Assembly (NCBI GenBank): GCA_014584345.1
Contig: JACTNB010000029.1
Span: 1 to 59,908 of the forward strand
Source of the DNA: Planctomycetota bacterium
Lineage (GTDB): Bacteria; Planctomycetota; Planctomycetia; Planctomycetales; Planctomycetaceae
Direction of reading: 5' to 3'
Length of the DNA: 59,908 nt
The notes below the pieces were generated by a model. It had not been told where the DNA came from. It saw nothing but the letters and a program-made list of their open reading frames with translations, and did no database searches. Below are positions 9,292-18,363 of the stretch, one piece after another. How positions within the stretch are numbered: the stretch's first letter is position 1; every line of letters begins with the position of its first letter. The position numbers were made by a program, and so were the translations under genes.

Positions 9292-10893
9292 ATGATATCC
9301 GTTGCCCGGCAAGAAGTGGAACGATGGCTGGGAAGGGTTTGTCGTCAAGCCAGGTTTCCCCAGGTTCGTCTGGTGTATCAACCGCGCACCACTGCGGGGG
9401 AGGCGGGGAGTATCCTCCGGCGGGACGAGGCCCAGCGGCTGTTGCCACCACGGGGTCTGGAAGAATACGAGGTAGCCTGGCAAGCCCAGGTTCGCGCGAT
9501 CGGGCAGCCCCTCGGGCATCTGCAGGTATGTCTGACGGATCAGGAAACTCCAGACGAACAATTTATGCAAGCCTGCGCGCTGGCGGATCAGATTTCGCGG
9601 ATGGCGGGTTGGTATGCGAACCTGTTGAGCACCTGGAATCCCGCGGAACCGGCAGCGGAGTGGTCCCGGAGTGCCATCGAACAGGGAGCTGTCCGGCAGA
9701 TTGTCGAAGAGACCCTCAAGTCCCTGGTTCGTTTGAGTTCCTATCGCGGCGTGGCATTCTTTCTGCTCGATCCGCAGGGAAAAAGTTTGCAGTTGAAGCA
9801 TTATCTGCATCAGTCGTTGAAATCGATCCGGCAATGCCAGCGTGACTTGTTTTCCGCGGACCACGATCGCCAGGCGTTGTTGGTGGGACTTTCGGTCTGT
9901 TATCGGCAGCAACCGCGAGACGTGCAATGGTTGCCCGAAGGGGTGCAGACAGGTGTTTGTGTGCGCGTGGCCAACCAGGAGGGAGCCATCGGCACATTGT
10001 GGGCGTTCGATCGTCGTCTCCGTTCGACGGAGGATCGCGACCTGCATGTGATCCAGTCGATAGCCTCTCAATTGGGAGTAATACTGGGGCGGGCGGTGGA
10101 AACGTACCATTCGGCAAGCCATCGGCGTCTGAAGATCGAGTTGAGTCTGGCGGCAGCGACTCAACCACCCAAAACCATCGCATTTGCCACCGCGGACGGA
10201 CGCGTGGAAGCCTGCGGGCTGTGTCTGAGTCAATTCGATGTGGGGGGGGATCTGTGCGAAGTGATTCCGCTGGACGAAACCCACGTGTGCGTCATTGTGG
10301 GGGACGCTTCGGGGAACAGCATACCGGCCGCCATGGTGATGACGGCCGTGCGGGGGGCCGCCTATGCCCTGCTGGCGGAGTACAGGGATCGCGGCCGCGT
10401 TTCCTGCCAGTCTGGGGAGGATTCATCGCTGGTGCCGGCGGTGTTCATGCAACGTTTGAATCGGATGCTCGTGCAAATGACGGCATCGCATCAATTCATG
10501 AGTTGTATCTGTGGCGTGTTCGATTTGGTTCGCAGGCAATTCACCTTTTGCAATGCCGGCCATCCCTCGCCCATCCATCTGGGAGAAGCCTCGGTGGACT
10601 ATCTGCCCTCCCATGGTTTGTTGCTGGGGATCGAATCGTCGGTGGAATATCGCCAGGATTGTATTGCCTTCAAGCCGGGCGATGTTTTCGTGCTCTACAC
10701 CGATGGCATCAGCGAAGCGCTAGGGAAGAGCAATCGCATGTTTCGTCAGGATGGGATCGCAACAGCCGCCAGACTGCACCGCCATGCATCCGCGGAAGCC
10801 ATCACGACCTCCGTCTGGAATCGGATGCTGGCCCATCGTGCAGGGAATGGCGAATCCGATGACGCGACCATCCTGACCGTGAAACTGCAATAG
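9292..10893 (+). CDS. GAF-containing PP2C/SpoIIE-type phosphatase
   Basis: A 533-residue signalling protein. Residues about 115-270 look like a GAF-type sensor domain (GVAFFLLDPQGKSLQLKHYL, IGTLWAFDRRLRSTEDRDL). Residues about 300-533 form a SpoIIE/RsbU-type Ser/Thr phosphatase with metal-binding motifs GGDLCEV, VGDASGNSIPAAM, LYTDGISEAL and the terminal DDATIL. Such enzymes usually dephosphorylate anti-anti-sigma factors in partner-switching cascades, but no anti-sigma or STAS gene is adjacent. The first in-frame ATG was used although no strong ribosome site precedes it. Repeat copy B follows, then a convergent receiver gene. Confidence 0.88.
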   Translation: MISVARQEVERWLGRVCRQARFPQVRLVYQPRTTAGEAGSILRRDEAQRLLPPRGLEEYEVAWQAQVRAIGQPLGHLQVCLTDQETPDEQFMQACALADQISRMAGWYANLLSTWNPAEPAAEWSRSAIEQGAVRQIVEETLKSLVRLSSYRGVAFFLLDPQGKSLQLKHYLHQSLKSIRQCQRDLFSADHDRQALLVGLSVCYRQQPRDVQWLPEGVQTGVCVRVANQEGAIGTLWAFDRRLRSTEDRDLHVIQSIASQLGVILGRAVETYHSASHRRLKIELSLAAATQPPKTIAFATADGRVEACGLCLSQFDVGGDLCEVIPLDETHVCVIVGDASGNSIPAAMVMTAVRGAAYALLAEYRDRGRVSCQSGEDSSLVPAVFMQRLNRMLVQMTASHQFMSCICGVFDLVRRQFTFCNAGHPSPIHLGEASVDYLPSHGLLLGIESSVEYRQDCIAFKPGDVFVLYTDGISEALGKSNRMFRQDGIATAARLHRHASAEAITTSVWNRMLAHRAGNGESDDATILTVKLQ

Positions 10894-10952
10894 CCCACAT
10901 TTCCCGCACAGTTACCAATGCGGTAATTTTTGTCTCGAATGTGCCTGGAAAA

Positions 10953-11087
10953 CTAGCCGCGCCCGTCAGGAAGCGGGCCACGCGGGCGGTTCCCAATGGG
11001 ACATTCCTTAGGCGCAACGTTAATACTAGCAATGCATTGCAATAAAATAGGCCCCAGTCTTGCTCGCTTCCTGACGGGCGCGGCTAG
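10953..11087. repeat. Inverted-repeat element, copy B
   Basis: A 135-bp element with ends CTAGCCGCGCCCGTCAGG and its reverse complement, and an internal 12-base palindrome GCAATGCATTGC (11029-11040). Homology with copy C continues outside the ends: GCCTGGAAAA on the left and, on the right, TCAGCAATCCTGTATTA followed by a hairpin ACCCGG-loop-CCGGGT at 11118-11138. It occupies most of the 10894-11205 gap between two convergent genes, where it could also influence transcript ends. Confidence 0.85.
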
Positions 11088-11205
11088 TTCGTCAATGTCA
11101 GCAATCCTGTATTAACGACCCGGGCGGAAAATCCGGGTTAGCTGCATCAGGCGAGCGGCCGGGCATATGCCTGTTGCCAAAAAACGCTGTCGCCAGGGGA
11201 GAGGG

Positions 11206-11808
11206 TTATTCCCACTCTTCCATGATTTCGCTGAGCCGTTCTTCTTCCGTGTCGTTGTTGGCTTGCGACAACAGCGCGTCGTCCACGATCGACAGTTCGC
11301 CGGAGTCCATGTTGGGATCCGCCTGGACGGCGACAGCCGTCGCCTCGGCACTGGCCCCCGAATCAAACAGGGGTTTTTGTTGGGAATTGAAGGGGGTGGC
11401 GGTCGCGGCATTCGGGTTGACTGCCTTGACGAGGACCGGTGCCAGCAATTTGTTGATCTTCGTCAGGAAATCCGCCTTATTGAACCCGGTTTTAATCGTG
11501 TAGTCATCGGTGCCGGCCTGAATTGCGGCGAGCACGGTTTCCTTGCTGGCATCTGAGGTCAGCATCATGACCTTGACGGTGCTGAGGGACCGATTCGAGC
11601 GAAAGGCCTTGAGGGTTTTTAATCCGTTCCATCCGGGCATTTGAAAGTCGATGATCACGAGATCGGGACGATGTTCACGTGCTTTCTGAAACCCGGTTTC
11701 CCCGTCGGAGGCCACTGAGACCAGAAAATCCTTGCGCAACAGTGTGAACACGAGGTTGCGAAAAATCTGATCATCGTCGATGACGAGGATTCGAGATCGA
11801 CTCAGCAT
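11206..11808 (-). CDS. Single-domain response regulator (receiver) with acidic tail
   Basis: A 200-residue protein with a CheY-like receiver in residues 4-125: acidic pocket D11-D13, phosphoacceptor D54 in VIIDFQMPG, T84 in MMLTSD and Lys106, so phosphotransfer chemistry looks intact. There is no DNA-binding domain; residues about 125-200 are low complexity and end with an acidic patch (EEERLSEIMEEWE). The start at 11808 follows an AAGGCGAG ribosome site; upstream codons in frame are unlikely to be translated. It is convergent with the SpoIIE-type phosphatase across repeat copy B. The partner kinase is unknown. Confidence 0.85.
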   Translation of the reverse strand: MLSRSRILVIDDDQIFRNLVFTLLRKDFLVSVASDGETGFQKAREHRPDLVIIDFQMPGWNGLKTLKAFRSNRSLSTVKVMMLTSDASKETVLAAIQAGTDDYTIKTGFNKADFLTKINKLLAPVLVKAVNPNAATATPFNSQQKPLFDSGASAEATAVAVQADPNMDSGELSIVDDALLSQANNDTEEERLSEIMEEWE

Positions 11809-12500
11809 GAGAACTCGCCTTTCGTGGTGGCCCAAGGAATATTGGCAAAAAAACAAGCTCAGGCAGACCGCTTGAGGCGGCGGAGAGGGTAGCCGTGCGT
11901 GTATTTCCTAATAATCGGAATATTGCCGCATGGAATTCATCTCACTGCGCAGTCGCTGTCAAATTTTCGCCAATCGGGGAGGATGTCCCTTTTTCATTAA
12001 AGCAGATATTGAGACCCTCGCCGGAATCATATTCGGAATAGATGGAATTGAGGTCACGGAGATACTGTGAATGTTCACGAGAAAGTGACAGGCACCTGCC
12101 CACGGTTGAAAAATCGATATCCATCTCGGTTTGCTTTCTAACTCTGCCGGGAAATGTTCCGTACATTTTAAGACTAGTGCATGTTTTGCATTCCATCCAC
12201 GGACGTTCGGGAATTCTTGCACATCTCACCCTGTTTAATTGCTGCCACCCGCACAATCGATTCCCGTTTCACCGGGAAAACCGCGTCAGCACTGGCCACG
12301 GCCGCGATAAATCTGACGGGCTCGAGTGATCGGATCGATTTTCGTCTGTTCATTTGACTCCATCGTTGGGATTGCTGACAATCCAGGCGAGCGTTGCCGG
12401 ATGCGGTACGGATTTGGTTGGCGCTGTCGCCAGGGTTGCCGAGTGAACGCAAGCCTGGGCACCTTCCACAATTCCCGTTATATGAGTCGAGAGTGAACAC
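11809..12500. other. Gene-free interval with no recognised feature
   Basis: About 690 bases between the divergent receiver and lipoprotein genes. Short open frames exist on both strands but none has family character or a good ribosome site. The stretch around 11900-11935 is AT-richer than its surroundings and may hold promoters. I see no tRNA, riboswitch or copy of the CTAG element. Confidence 0.4.
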
Positions 12501-13394
12501 ATGGCGAATTTTCGCGGATTTCTTGCCTACAACCGGGTTTCCCGTGGGTTGCTGCTGGGGGGAATCTGCCTGGCGGGTGTACTGACTGGCTGCGGATCCC
12601 AAGTTTATGAAGACCGCTTGAAACTGACTCGTGCCTATTACGACTATGTCGATCGTCTGAACCGAAATCTGGGACCACAGTACACGAATTTCGGAGTCAC
12701 CTTGCGCGTGCCCCGGCAGTTCCAGGAAGTCCCCTTGCCACCGCGAAAACCAGCCGCCGGGGGGGAAGCCAGCAATGTTTCGTCGGCAGAGGATCTCGAT
12801 CCACGCCTGCCCGAGCACATCCCGTTCAACTTGCCAGGACTTGTCGCGGTCTGGTCGACGGCCGGCGGTTCCACTTCTCGCGGCGGCAGTTCCGAGCAGA
12901 GCTATCTCTATCTGATTTCAAATTACGAGTACTGGATGACCTATAAAACATCTAAGGAAAAGGGAGATCCGTTAAAGATCGACGAACTGCTGATCACGGC
13001 CCTTTCCTTGGGGCTGCGGATTCCGATCGATCCCCATGCCCGCGGCTCCTCGACCGACCGGATTAACAAGTGGTATGGCGAGCAGGTCCCCGATCCCGTC
13101 GACGAACAGTTCGTGGCGCGCAAGGAATTCACCGCGATTACGCTGGTTCCTCCCGCGGAGAGCGAGTTGTCCAATCGGGAATTCCTATTGTACCTGTATC
13201 AGAATGGCGATATGAGGATAGGTCTGATCTACGACATTCCCCGTAATCAGGGGGGCGAAAATCTGCAGGAACGCATTCCGCTTTCGCTGCAAACGATCGA
13301 TTTGTCGCCGGATAAACCACGCGGTGGCGGGGGTGGGGCGGCAGCAGGCCGCCCGGATCCAGCCGCTCCGCGCCCGGGGGCCACCGCTTTTTAA
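12501..13394 (+). CDS. Hypothetical lipoprotein
   Basis: A 297-residue protein with a lipoprotein signal: a basic N-terminus, hydrophobic GLLLGGICLAGVLTGC and the lipobox Cys at residue 31. The mature part is soluble. It has a charged N-terminal region (YEDRLKLTRAYYDYVDRLNR), suggesting a helix, and ends in a Gly/Pro/Ala-rich low-complexity tail. I recognise no domain. The protein would be anchored outside the cytoplasmic membrane. It is convergent with fliM, 30 bases away, with no obvious terminator between them. Confidence 0.75.
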   Translation: MANFRGFLAYNRVSRGLLLGGICLAGVLTGCGSQVYEDRLKLTRAYYDYVDRLNRNLGPQYTNFGVTLRVPRQFQEVPLPPRKPAAGGEASNVSSAEDLDPRLPEHIPFNLPGLVAVWSTAGGSTSRGGSSEQSYLYLISNYEYWMTYKTSKEKGDPLKIDELLITALSLGLRIPIDPHARGSSTDRINKWYGEQVPDPVDEQFVARKEFTAITLVPPAESELSNREFLLYLYQNGDMRIGLIYDIPRNQGGENLQERIPLSLQTIDLSPDKPRGGGGGAAAGRPDPAAPRPGATAF

Positions 13395-13424
13395 CCGCGC
13401 CGGGCTGGCTTTGGTCGCGGGGGC

Positions 13425-14531
13425 TTACTTCCCTGCTTTTCCGGGAGTGGGCTTGGTCGCTTCCGCGGTCGCGGGGGCAGCGGATTCCTTCTTTTGCTGC
13501 TGTTCCATGTGCCGCTTGATCACATCGCGGACCTTCAATAACGGTTCACGTATTTGTATCGCCTTGTGTCCCTTGATTTGGCCGATATCAGCCGAGAAGG
13601 TGGGCTTCCCTTCCACCATCAGCGTCAATCCGTGTTTGACGTCGCGCTCGGTCAGTATCACGTCTCCCACGTCGAGATGCAACAATTCCGCCGCGCTGAG
13701 ATGTGTTTCCGCCAGCATCGCCACCAGTTCCACCCGTGCCGAGGAGATTCCTACTTCCAGCTGTGCCTTTTGTTGCGGGCTGATCTGCTGCGTGCCATAG
13801 GACGACCAGGTATCGGACGAGAGTTTTCCCGCCAGGGGCTCGATGGTGTTGAAGGGGATGCACAGATTCATGATGCCGCGCATTTCCCCCATCGAGATTT
13901 CAAAGCTGATCAGCACGATCACCTCGTTGGGCGGAACAATCTGCACAAGTTGGGGATTGCTTTCGACCTGGGTGACCCTCAGTCCGAGTTCGCTGATGTT
14001 GATCCAGGAATGTTCCAGGGCGGAGATGGCGGACTTGGTGATGCGGGAAACGAGCCTTAGTTCGATTTCCGTCAGGGGACGACTCGGATAGGTCTGCGCG
14101 AACGCCTTTCCACCTCCCAGCAGGCGATCGACGATCGGATAGATAATCGAGGGATTCAAATCCAGAATCACATGGCCCTGTAATTTTTCCGAAAACAGCA
14201 GATTGAAGCAGGTGGGGTTTTCCAGGCTGAAAACGAATTCCCCATAGGTAAGCTGGTCGACGCTGATTAACTTGACCTCGATAATTGAGCGGAGCATGCC
14301 GCTGAGAGAGGCACCGAATTCACGACTGAAGCCTTCGTGCAGCGCCTGGAACGCCCGCATCTGTTCCTTGCTGACCCGTTCCGGGCGTTTGAAATCGTAG
14401 ACGCTGATCTGCCCCACAATTTCGCTGCTGGCGTAGGAACTGGGCTCCGGGCGTTTCGGTTTCGCGGCTGGTGTGGTGTCGAGCGCTGCCAGCAGCGATT
14501 CGACTTCCCCCTGGCTGAGTACTTCCGCCAT
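13425..14531 (-). CDS. fliM: Flagellar motor switch protein FliM
   Basis: A 368-residue FliM, the C-ring component that binds phospho-CheY and sets rotor direction. The N-terminus MAEVLSQGEVESLLAAL carries the CheY-binding/EIDALL-like segment. The middle domain has DPSIIYPIVDRLLGGG-type sequence (seen as LNPSIIYPIVDRLLGGGKAF), and the C-terminal SpoA-like domain (HLDVGDVILTERDVKHGL) would pair with FliN. A GGGAGG ribosome site lies seven bases before the ATG. The C-terminus has an extra Lys/Ala/Pro-rich tail. No other flagellar gene is in the window, which is unusual because fliM normally sits with fliN or fliL. Confidence 0.93.
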   Translation of the reverse strand: MAEVLSQGEVESLLAALDTTPAAKPKRPEPSSYASSEIVGQISVYDFKRPERVSKEQMRAFQALHEGFSREFGASLSGMLRSIIEVKLISVDQLTYGEFVFSLENPTCFNLLFSEKLQGHVILDLNPSIIYPIVDRLLGGGKAFAQTYPSRPLTEIELRLVSRITKSAISALEHSWINISELGLRVTQVESNPQLVQIVPPNEVIVLISFEISMGEMRGIMNLCIPFNTIEPLAGKLSSDTWSSYGTQQISPQQKAQLEVGISSARVELVAMLAETHLSAAELLHLDVGDVILTERDVKHGLTLMVEGKPTFSADIGQIKGHKAIQIREPLLKVRDVIKRHMEQQQKKESAAPATAEATKPTPGKAGK

Positions 14532-14614
14532 GTTTCATCCTCCCTGAATGGACAACCGAAGCATTCGCCGCTCCCGGGGCACGGTGTACGTCCCCCCGGC
14601 AACGAAGACCTCTG

Positions 14615-15889
14615 TTATTTCCGCACTTGTCCGTTACCGTGGACGACGTATTTGTAACTGGTCAGTTCCTTTAACCCGCAGGGGCCTCGCGCGTGAAGTT
14701 TATCCGTGCTGATGCCGATTTCCGCACCCAGACCGAATTCGCCCCCATCGTTGAATCGCGTCGAGGCGTTCACCATCACGGCCGCGGAATCGACTTCCCG
14801 GCTGAAGCGTTCGGCCGCGGGTAAATCACGGGTGACGATGGCATCGGTGTGTTGGGACCCATAGGTATTGATGTGCGTGATGGCTTCGTCGAGCCCCCGC
14901 ACCACCTTCACGGAAAGAATCAGTGCCAGGAACTCGGCGGCATAGTCTGCCTCGGTGGCGTGCAGGGCGGCTGGAAACAGCGAACGCGTTTGCTCGCAGC
15001 CACGAATTTCCACGCCCAGGTCGACAAGCGCACTCAACAGTTCCGGCAACAATCGCGGGGCGAGCGACTCGTCAATCAGCAGCGACTCCGCCGCATTGCA
15101 GACACCCACCCGGTGGCATTTGCTGTTGATGGTAATGGCTTTTGCCATGGCGGGGTCCGCCGAGGCATGCAGGTAAACGTGGCAATTCCCGTCGAAGTGT
15201 TTAATTACGGGCATGGTGGCTTCCCGGGCCACGCGTTCAATCAGGTCCTTGCCACCCCGGGGAATGGTGACATTGATCAATTTATTCAGCTTGAGAAAAT
15301 GCCCCACCGCTTCGCGGTCGGTCGTCGCGACCATCTGCACGGCATGTTCCGGCAGCCCGACATGGCTCAAAGAATCCGCTAGAATGCGGTGGAAAGCCTG
15401 ATTGCTGTGAAAGGCTTCCTTGCCCCCTCGCAGAATCACGGCGTTTCCGCTCTTCACGCATAGGGCAGCCGCGTCGATGGTCACATTGGGACGGGATTCA
15501 TAGATGAAGAAGACCACTCCCAGGGGGACCCGTACTCGGGAAACCAGCAAACCATTGGGGCGGACGGAGCTTTCGATCACTTCGCCGATCGGTTCCGGCA
15601 ACAGGGCGATTTGTCGCACCGCGCTGGCGATGGCTTGCAGGCGGCTTTCATCCAGGCGGAGTCGATCGATCATGGCGTCGCTCAAACCATAGTCCGGAGC
15701 CATGCGGAGATCTGCGGCATTTGCAGTGAGAATCTCGTCCCGCCGGGAGTGCAGCGCGTCCGCCGTTTCGTGCATCCAATCAATTTTCTGCTGGCCGCTG
15801 GCGGTAACCAGTGGCGTAGTTGCCGCTGCAGCCTGACGGGCCACGCGAGAGGTATATTCCTGGAGATTCGAAGTAACGCTTGCGGACAT
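14615..15889 (-). CDS. proA: Gamma-glutamyl phosphate reductase
   Basis: A 424-residue ProA, which reduces gamma-glutamyl phosphate to glutamate semialdehyde with NADPH in proline synthesis. Family landmarks are RVPLGVVFFIYESRPNVT, the GGKEAFHSN segment, IPRGGKDLIERV, and the catalytic-cysteine region HRVGVCNAAESLL. The C-terminal TDAIVTRD and ARGPCGLKELTSYKYV are also typical. The ATG at 15889 gives the usual family length; an upstream extension in frame is not supported. proB is not adjacent. Confidence 0.96.
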   Translation of the reverse strand: MSASVTSNLQEYTSRVARQAAAATTPLVTASGQQKIDWMHETADALHSRRDEILTANAADLRMAPDYGLSDAMIDRLRLDESRLQAIASAVRQIALLPEPIGEVIESSVRPNGLLVSRVRVPLGVVFFIYESRPNVTIDAAALCVKSGNAVILRGGKEAFHSNQAFHRILADSLSHVGLPEHAVQMVATTDREAVGHFLKLNKLINVTIPRGGKDLIERVAREATMPVIKHFDGNCHVYLHASADPAMAKAITINSKCHRVGVCNAAESLLIDESLAPRLLPELLSALVDLGVEIRGCEQTRSLFPAALHATEADYAAEFLALILSVKVVRGLDEAITHINTYGSQHTDAIVTRDLPAAERFSREVDSAAVMVNASTRFNDGGEFGLGAEIGISTDKLHARGPCGLKELTSYKYVVHGNGQVRK

Positions 15890-16231
15890 GGACAAAATAC
15901 AATCAGGTTTCAGTAAGAATACATATCGAAGGAAGAAGGTGCACCCGCTCCAGCGGGACGTCGCGACGGAGACTCCCTGGACGTGGCAATCCTCCATGCG
16001 AATTTCCGTCGCATGAGACCACCCTCGATCAGCGGTAGTCCGCCATCGTACTTTTCAACTGAAGTATCAGCAATGAGGCAAGTTGAGTCAATCGACGTTT
16101 CCGTTCCCTGGTCGACAGGTGTGAAGGGAACTTTTCCCATAAAGGGGAGGAAACAATACCGAAAACATAGACAGCCTCGCAGTAACTGGATAGGATTGTC
16201 CATAAAGTGATTCTGATCGGTTTGAAATAGT
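15890..16231. other. Divergent intergenic region, nothing recognised
   Basis: This holds the upstream regions of proA (minus) and the LuxR-type regulator (plus). Small open frames are present but look like noise. I found no convincing operator, hairpin or repeat. Confidence 0.35.
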
Positions 16232-16972
16232 GTGGCCCGTATCTACAGCCTGAGAGAGAGCCCCGTGTATTATGTGATTGATGGAGACGAGACCGACCGT
16301 TGCCGACTGGCGGAACTATGCCATCCCCAGAGGGATGCAGTATATAGTTTTGCCTGTGCGGAGGACTTTCTCGGGGCCTGGGAAGCGGACCCCACGCCGG
16401 GGATTGTCGTGGTCAACGAGTCCTTGCCCGGTATGCGGGGGTTGGAACTGCAGACCAGTTTGAACTCCGCGGACGTTCCCACCGTGTTGATCTTCATCGG
16501 TGAAGGGCCTGAACTGGAGACGGTGATCACGGCTGTGAAGCAAGGGGCGGTGAATTACCTGAGAAAACCGGTGTGCGAAGAGAGTTGGTTGGAAACGGTT
16601 GCCGAGGCGCGGGAACAGCTGCGCGAGAAACTGGATCGGCATGAGTTTGGGCAGACGCGCCAGGAATCCTTCGAGAAGTTGACCCCCCGTGAACGGGAAG
16701 TGTTTGAACTGGTTTCAAGGGGCTTGATGAATAAGCAGATTGCGATACTCCTGGGAATCGCCGAGAAAACCGTGAAGATTCATCGGGGCCGCGTAATGCA
16801 CAAGCTGCAACTTTCCACGATCGCGCAACTGGTGCAGTTTTCCCTTCAACTTCGTCCCGAGCGCTTGTATGAAACGTTGATTACCCTGGATGAAGACTGG
16901 CCCGATCAACCCGAACGAGTCGCGGCGTGTCGCTGTCAGCAGGAACTTGTCACAGGGGAGCAGGCGGAGTGA
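16232..16972 (+). CDS. FixJ/LuxR-family regulator with atypical receiver
   Basis: A 246-residue protein of NarL/FixJ architecture. Residues about 11-130 align with a receiver domain but the phosphoacceptor Asp is Asn62 (VVVNESLPGMRGLEL), the acidic pocket is reduced to D17/D19, and the conserved Thr is replaced (LIFIGEG); Lys112 remains. Residues about 148-205 are a LuxR-type helix-turn-helix (LTPREREVFELVSRG, NKQIAILLGIAEKTVKIH). It is therefore a probable DNA-binding transcription factor whose receiver is unlikely to be controlled by classical phosphorylation. Translation starts at GTG, the first start after an in-frame stop. Its 3' end overlaps the convergent ruvB by 23 bases. Confidence 0.85.
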   Translation: MARIYSLRESPVYYVIDGDETDRCRLAELCHPQRDAVYSFACAEDFLGAWEADPTPGIVVVNESLPGMRGLELQTSLNSADVPTVLIFIGEGPELETVITAVKQGAVNYLRKPVCEESWLETVAEAREQLREKLDRHEFGQTRQESFEKLTPREREVFELVSRGLMNKQIAILLGIAEKTVKIHRGRVMHKLQLSTIAQLVQFSLQLRPERLYETLITLDEDWPDQPERVAACRCQQELVTGEQAE

Positions 16973-18002
16973 GCCGCAGATGGCTCCAGGCGGCTGCTGT
17001 GACCATGCGTCCCCGGGGCGTCCGTTGAATGAACCCCTGTCTCAGCAGGAAGGGTTCGATTTCGTCTTCGACGGTATCGGTGGGCACATTCATGCTGTGT
17101 CCAATCGCGCTTAGCCCAGCCGGGCCTCCGGAAAAAATGGTGATCAGCGTCATGAGGTATTTGCGATCGAGCTCTTCCAGTCCGATGGCATCGATTTCGA
17201 TCATCGCCAGGGCCTCCCTGGCGATGGACGCGGTGATGCTGCGTGCTTGCTGGACTTGTGCAAAATCACGAATCCAGCGGAGCAGATTATTGGCCTTGCG
17301 GGGCGTGCCTCGGCTGCGCTGCGAGATTTCGATGGCGGCCTCTTCCTGAAGTTCTGTGCGCAGTTTGCGTGCGTTCTTGCGGAGCAGGGTTGCCAGCTCG
17401 GCCGTTTCATAGAAATCGAAATGTGCCCGATTGACAAAGCGATCCCTAAGGGGGGCGGTGAGCATGCCACTCCGGGTGGTTGCTCCCACGATCGTGAAGG
17501 GCTTGAGCGTCATATTGACCGTGCGGGCATTCAGCCCTTCCCCCAGGGCAATATCGATGCGAAAGTCTTCCATCGCCGGATAAATGAATTCCTCGACGGC
17601 CGGTGGCAGACGATGGATTTCATCAATGAACAACACCGAGCGCTCCGTGGCCCGGGTCAGATAAGGCAGCAAGTCCTTGGGGGCTTTCAATGTCGGCCCC
17701 GACGTGATTTGAAAATCGCTGCCCAGTTCCTTGGGCAGCACCATCGCCAGGGTGGTTTTCCCCAGCCCGGGCGGACCTTCCAGCAACAGGTGTCCCAGCG
17801 CGTCGCCGCGCGTCTGGGCGGCCGCCAGCATGATCCGCACGCGATCGACAACCTTCTGTTGTCCCACGATTTCCGTAAGCGCCTGCGGACGGAGATCGTC
17901 GTCCATTTCGCGTCCGTCGATGACGAACGGAGCCAAGGGGGGGGACGCCGCTTCGGGCGGCTGTTCCGATGTGCCTCCCATGACTACCGTTTTTCTGGCC
18001 AT
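16950..18002 (-). CDS. ruvB: Holliday junction branch migration helicase RuvB
   Basis: A 350-residue RuvB, the AAA+ motor that drives branch migration with RuvA during recombinational repair. It shows DLRPQALTEIVGQQKV, Walker A GPPGLGKTTLA, Walker B DEIHR, sensor GATTRSGMLTAPLRDRF, and the winged-helix C-terminus with GPAGLSAIGHSM and RQGFIQRTPRGR. The ATG at 18002 has AAGGGG/AAGG upstream and is preferred over a start ten codons earlier. ruvA and ruvC are not adjacent. The gene end overlaps the convergent regulator gene. Confidence 0.96.
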   Translation of the reverse strand: MARKTVVMGGTSEQPPEAASPPLAPFVIDGREMDDDLRPQALTEIVGQQKVVDRVRIMLAAAQTRGDALGHLLLEGPPGLGKTTLAMVLPKELGSDFQITSGPTLKAPKDLLPYLTRATERSVLFIDEIHRLPPAVEEFIYPAMEDFRIDIALGEGLNARTVNMTLKPFTIVGATTRSGMLTAPLRDRFVNRAHFDFYETAELATLLRKNARKLRTELQEEAAIEISQRSRGTPRKANNLLRWIRDFAQVQQARSITASIAREALAMIEIDAIGLEELDRKYLMTLITIFSGGPAGLSAIGHSMNVPTDTVEDEIEPFLLRQGFIQRTPRGRMVTAAAWSHLRLTPPAPL

Positions 18003-18363
18003 CCTTGTCCCCTTTACCCGAAATTTGAACAAACGCTTGCCTGTTGCGGACGCAAGGCCTGCCTCTGCCCCTTGCGGGGAGCATACGTGATCCCGGCGGG
18101 GAACTCAATCCCGCCCTGGAGAATCGGGACGGGCGGGGCGTGCGACGAGGGCAGGCGGTTTGCGAAGGCTGTTTAGATGAGGGGAATTCGGTATGGCGGC
18201 CTGGGGCGGAATTCGCTCAAATACCGCTCACTTACTGGTTTGGAAGCGGTCTGTCAGGTCTCGTTACACGGAACTTCATGCCGCGAATGTCCGTTGCCGC
18301 CCCTGCGTTTCGAAGCGGGTGCAATGGTCTGTTTTTCGTTCGTCTTCGCTCCGAGAGAATTTC
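18003..18363. other. Divergent intergenic region upstream of ruvB and the aas-type gene
   Basis: About 360 bases with no supported gene. The frame of the aas-type gene is open from 18193, but those 57 codons (Arg/Ser/Cys rich) lack family character. No clear promoter motif or repeat was found. Confidence 0.35.
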
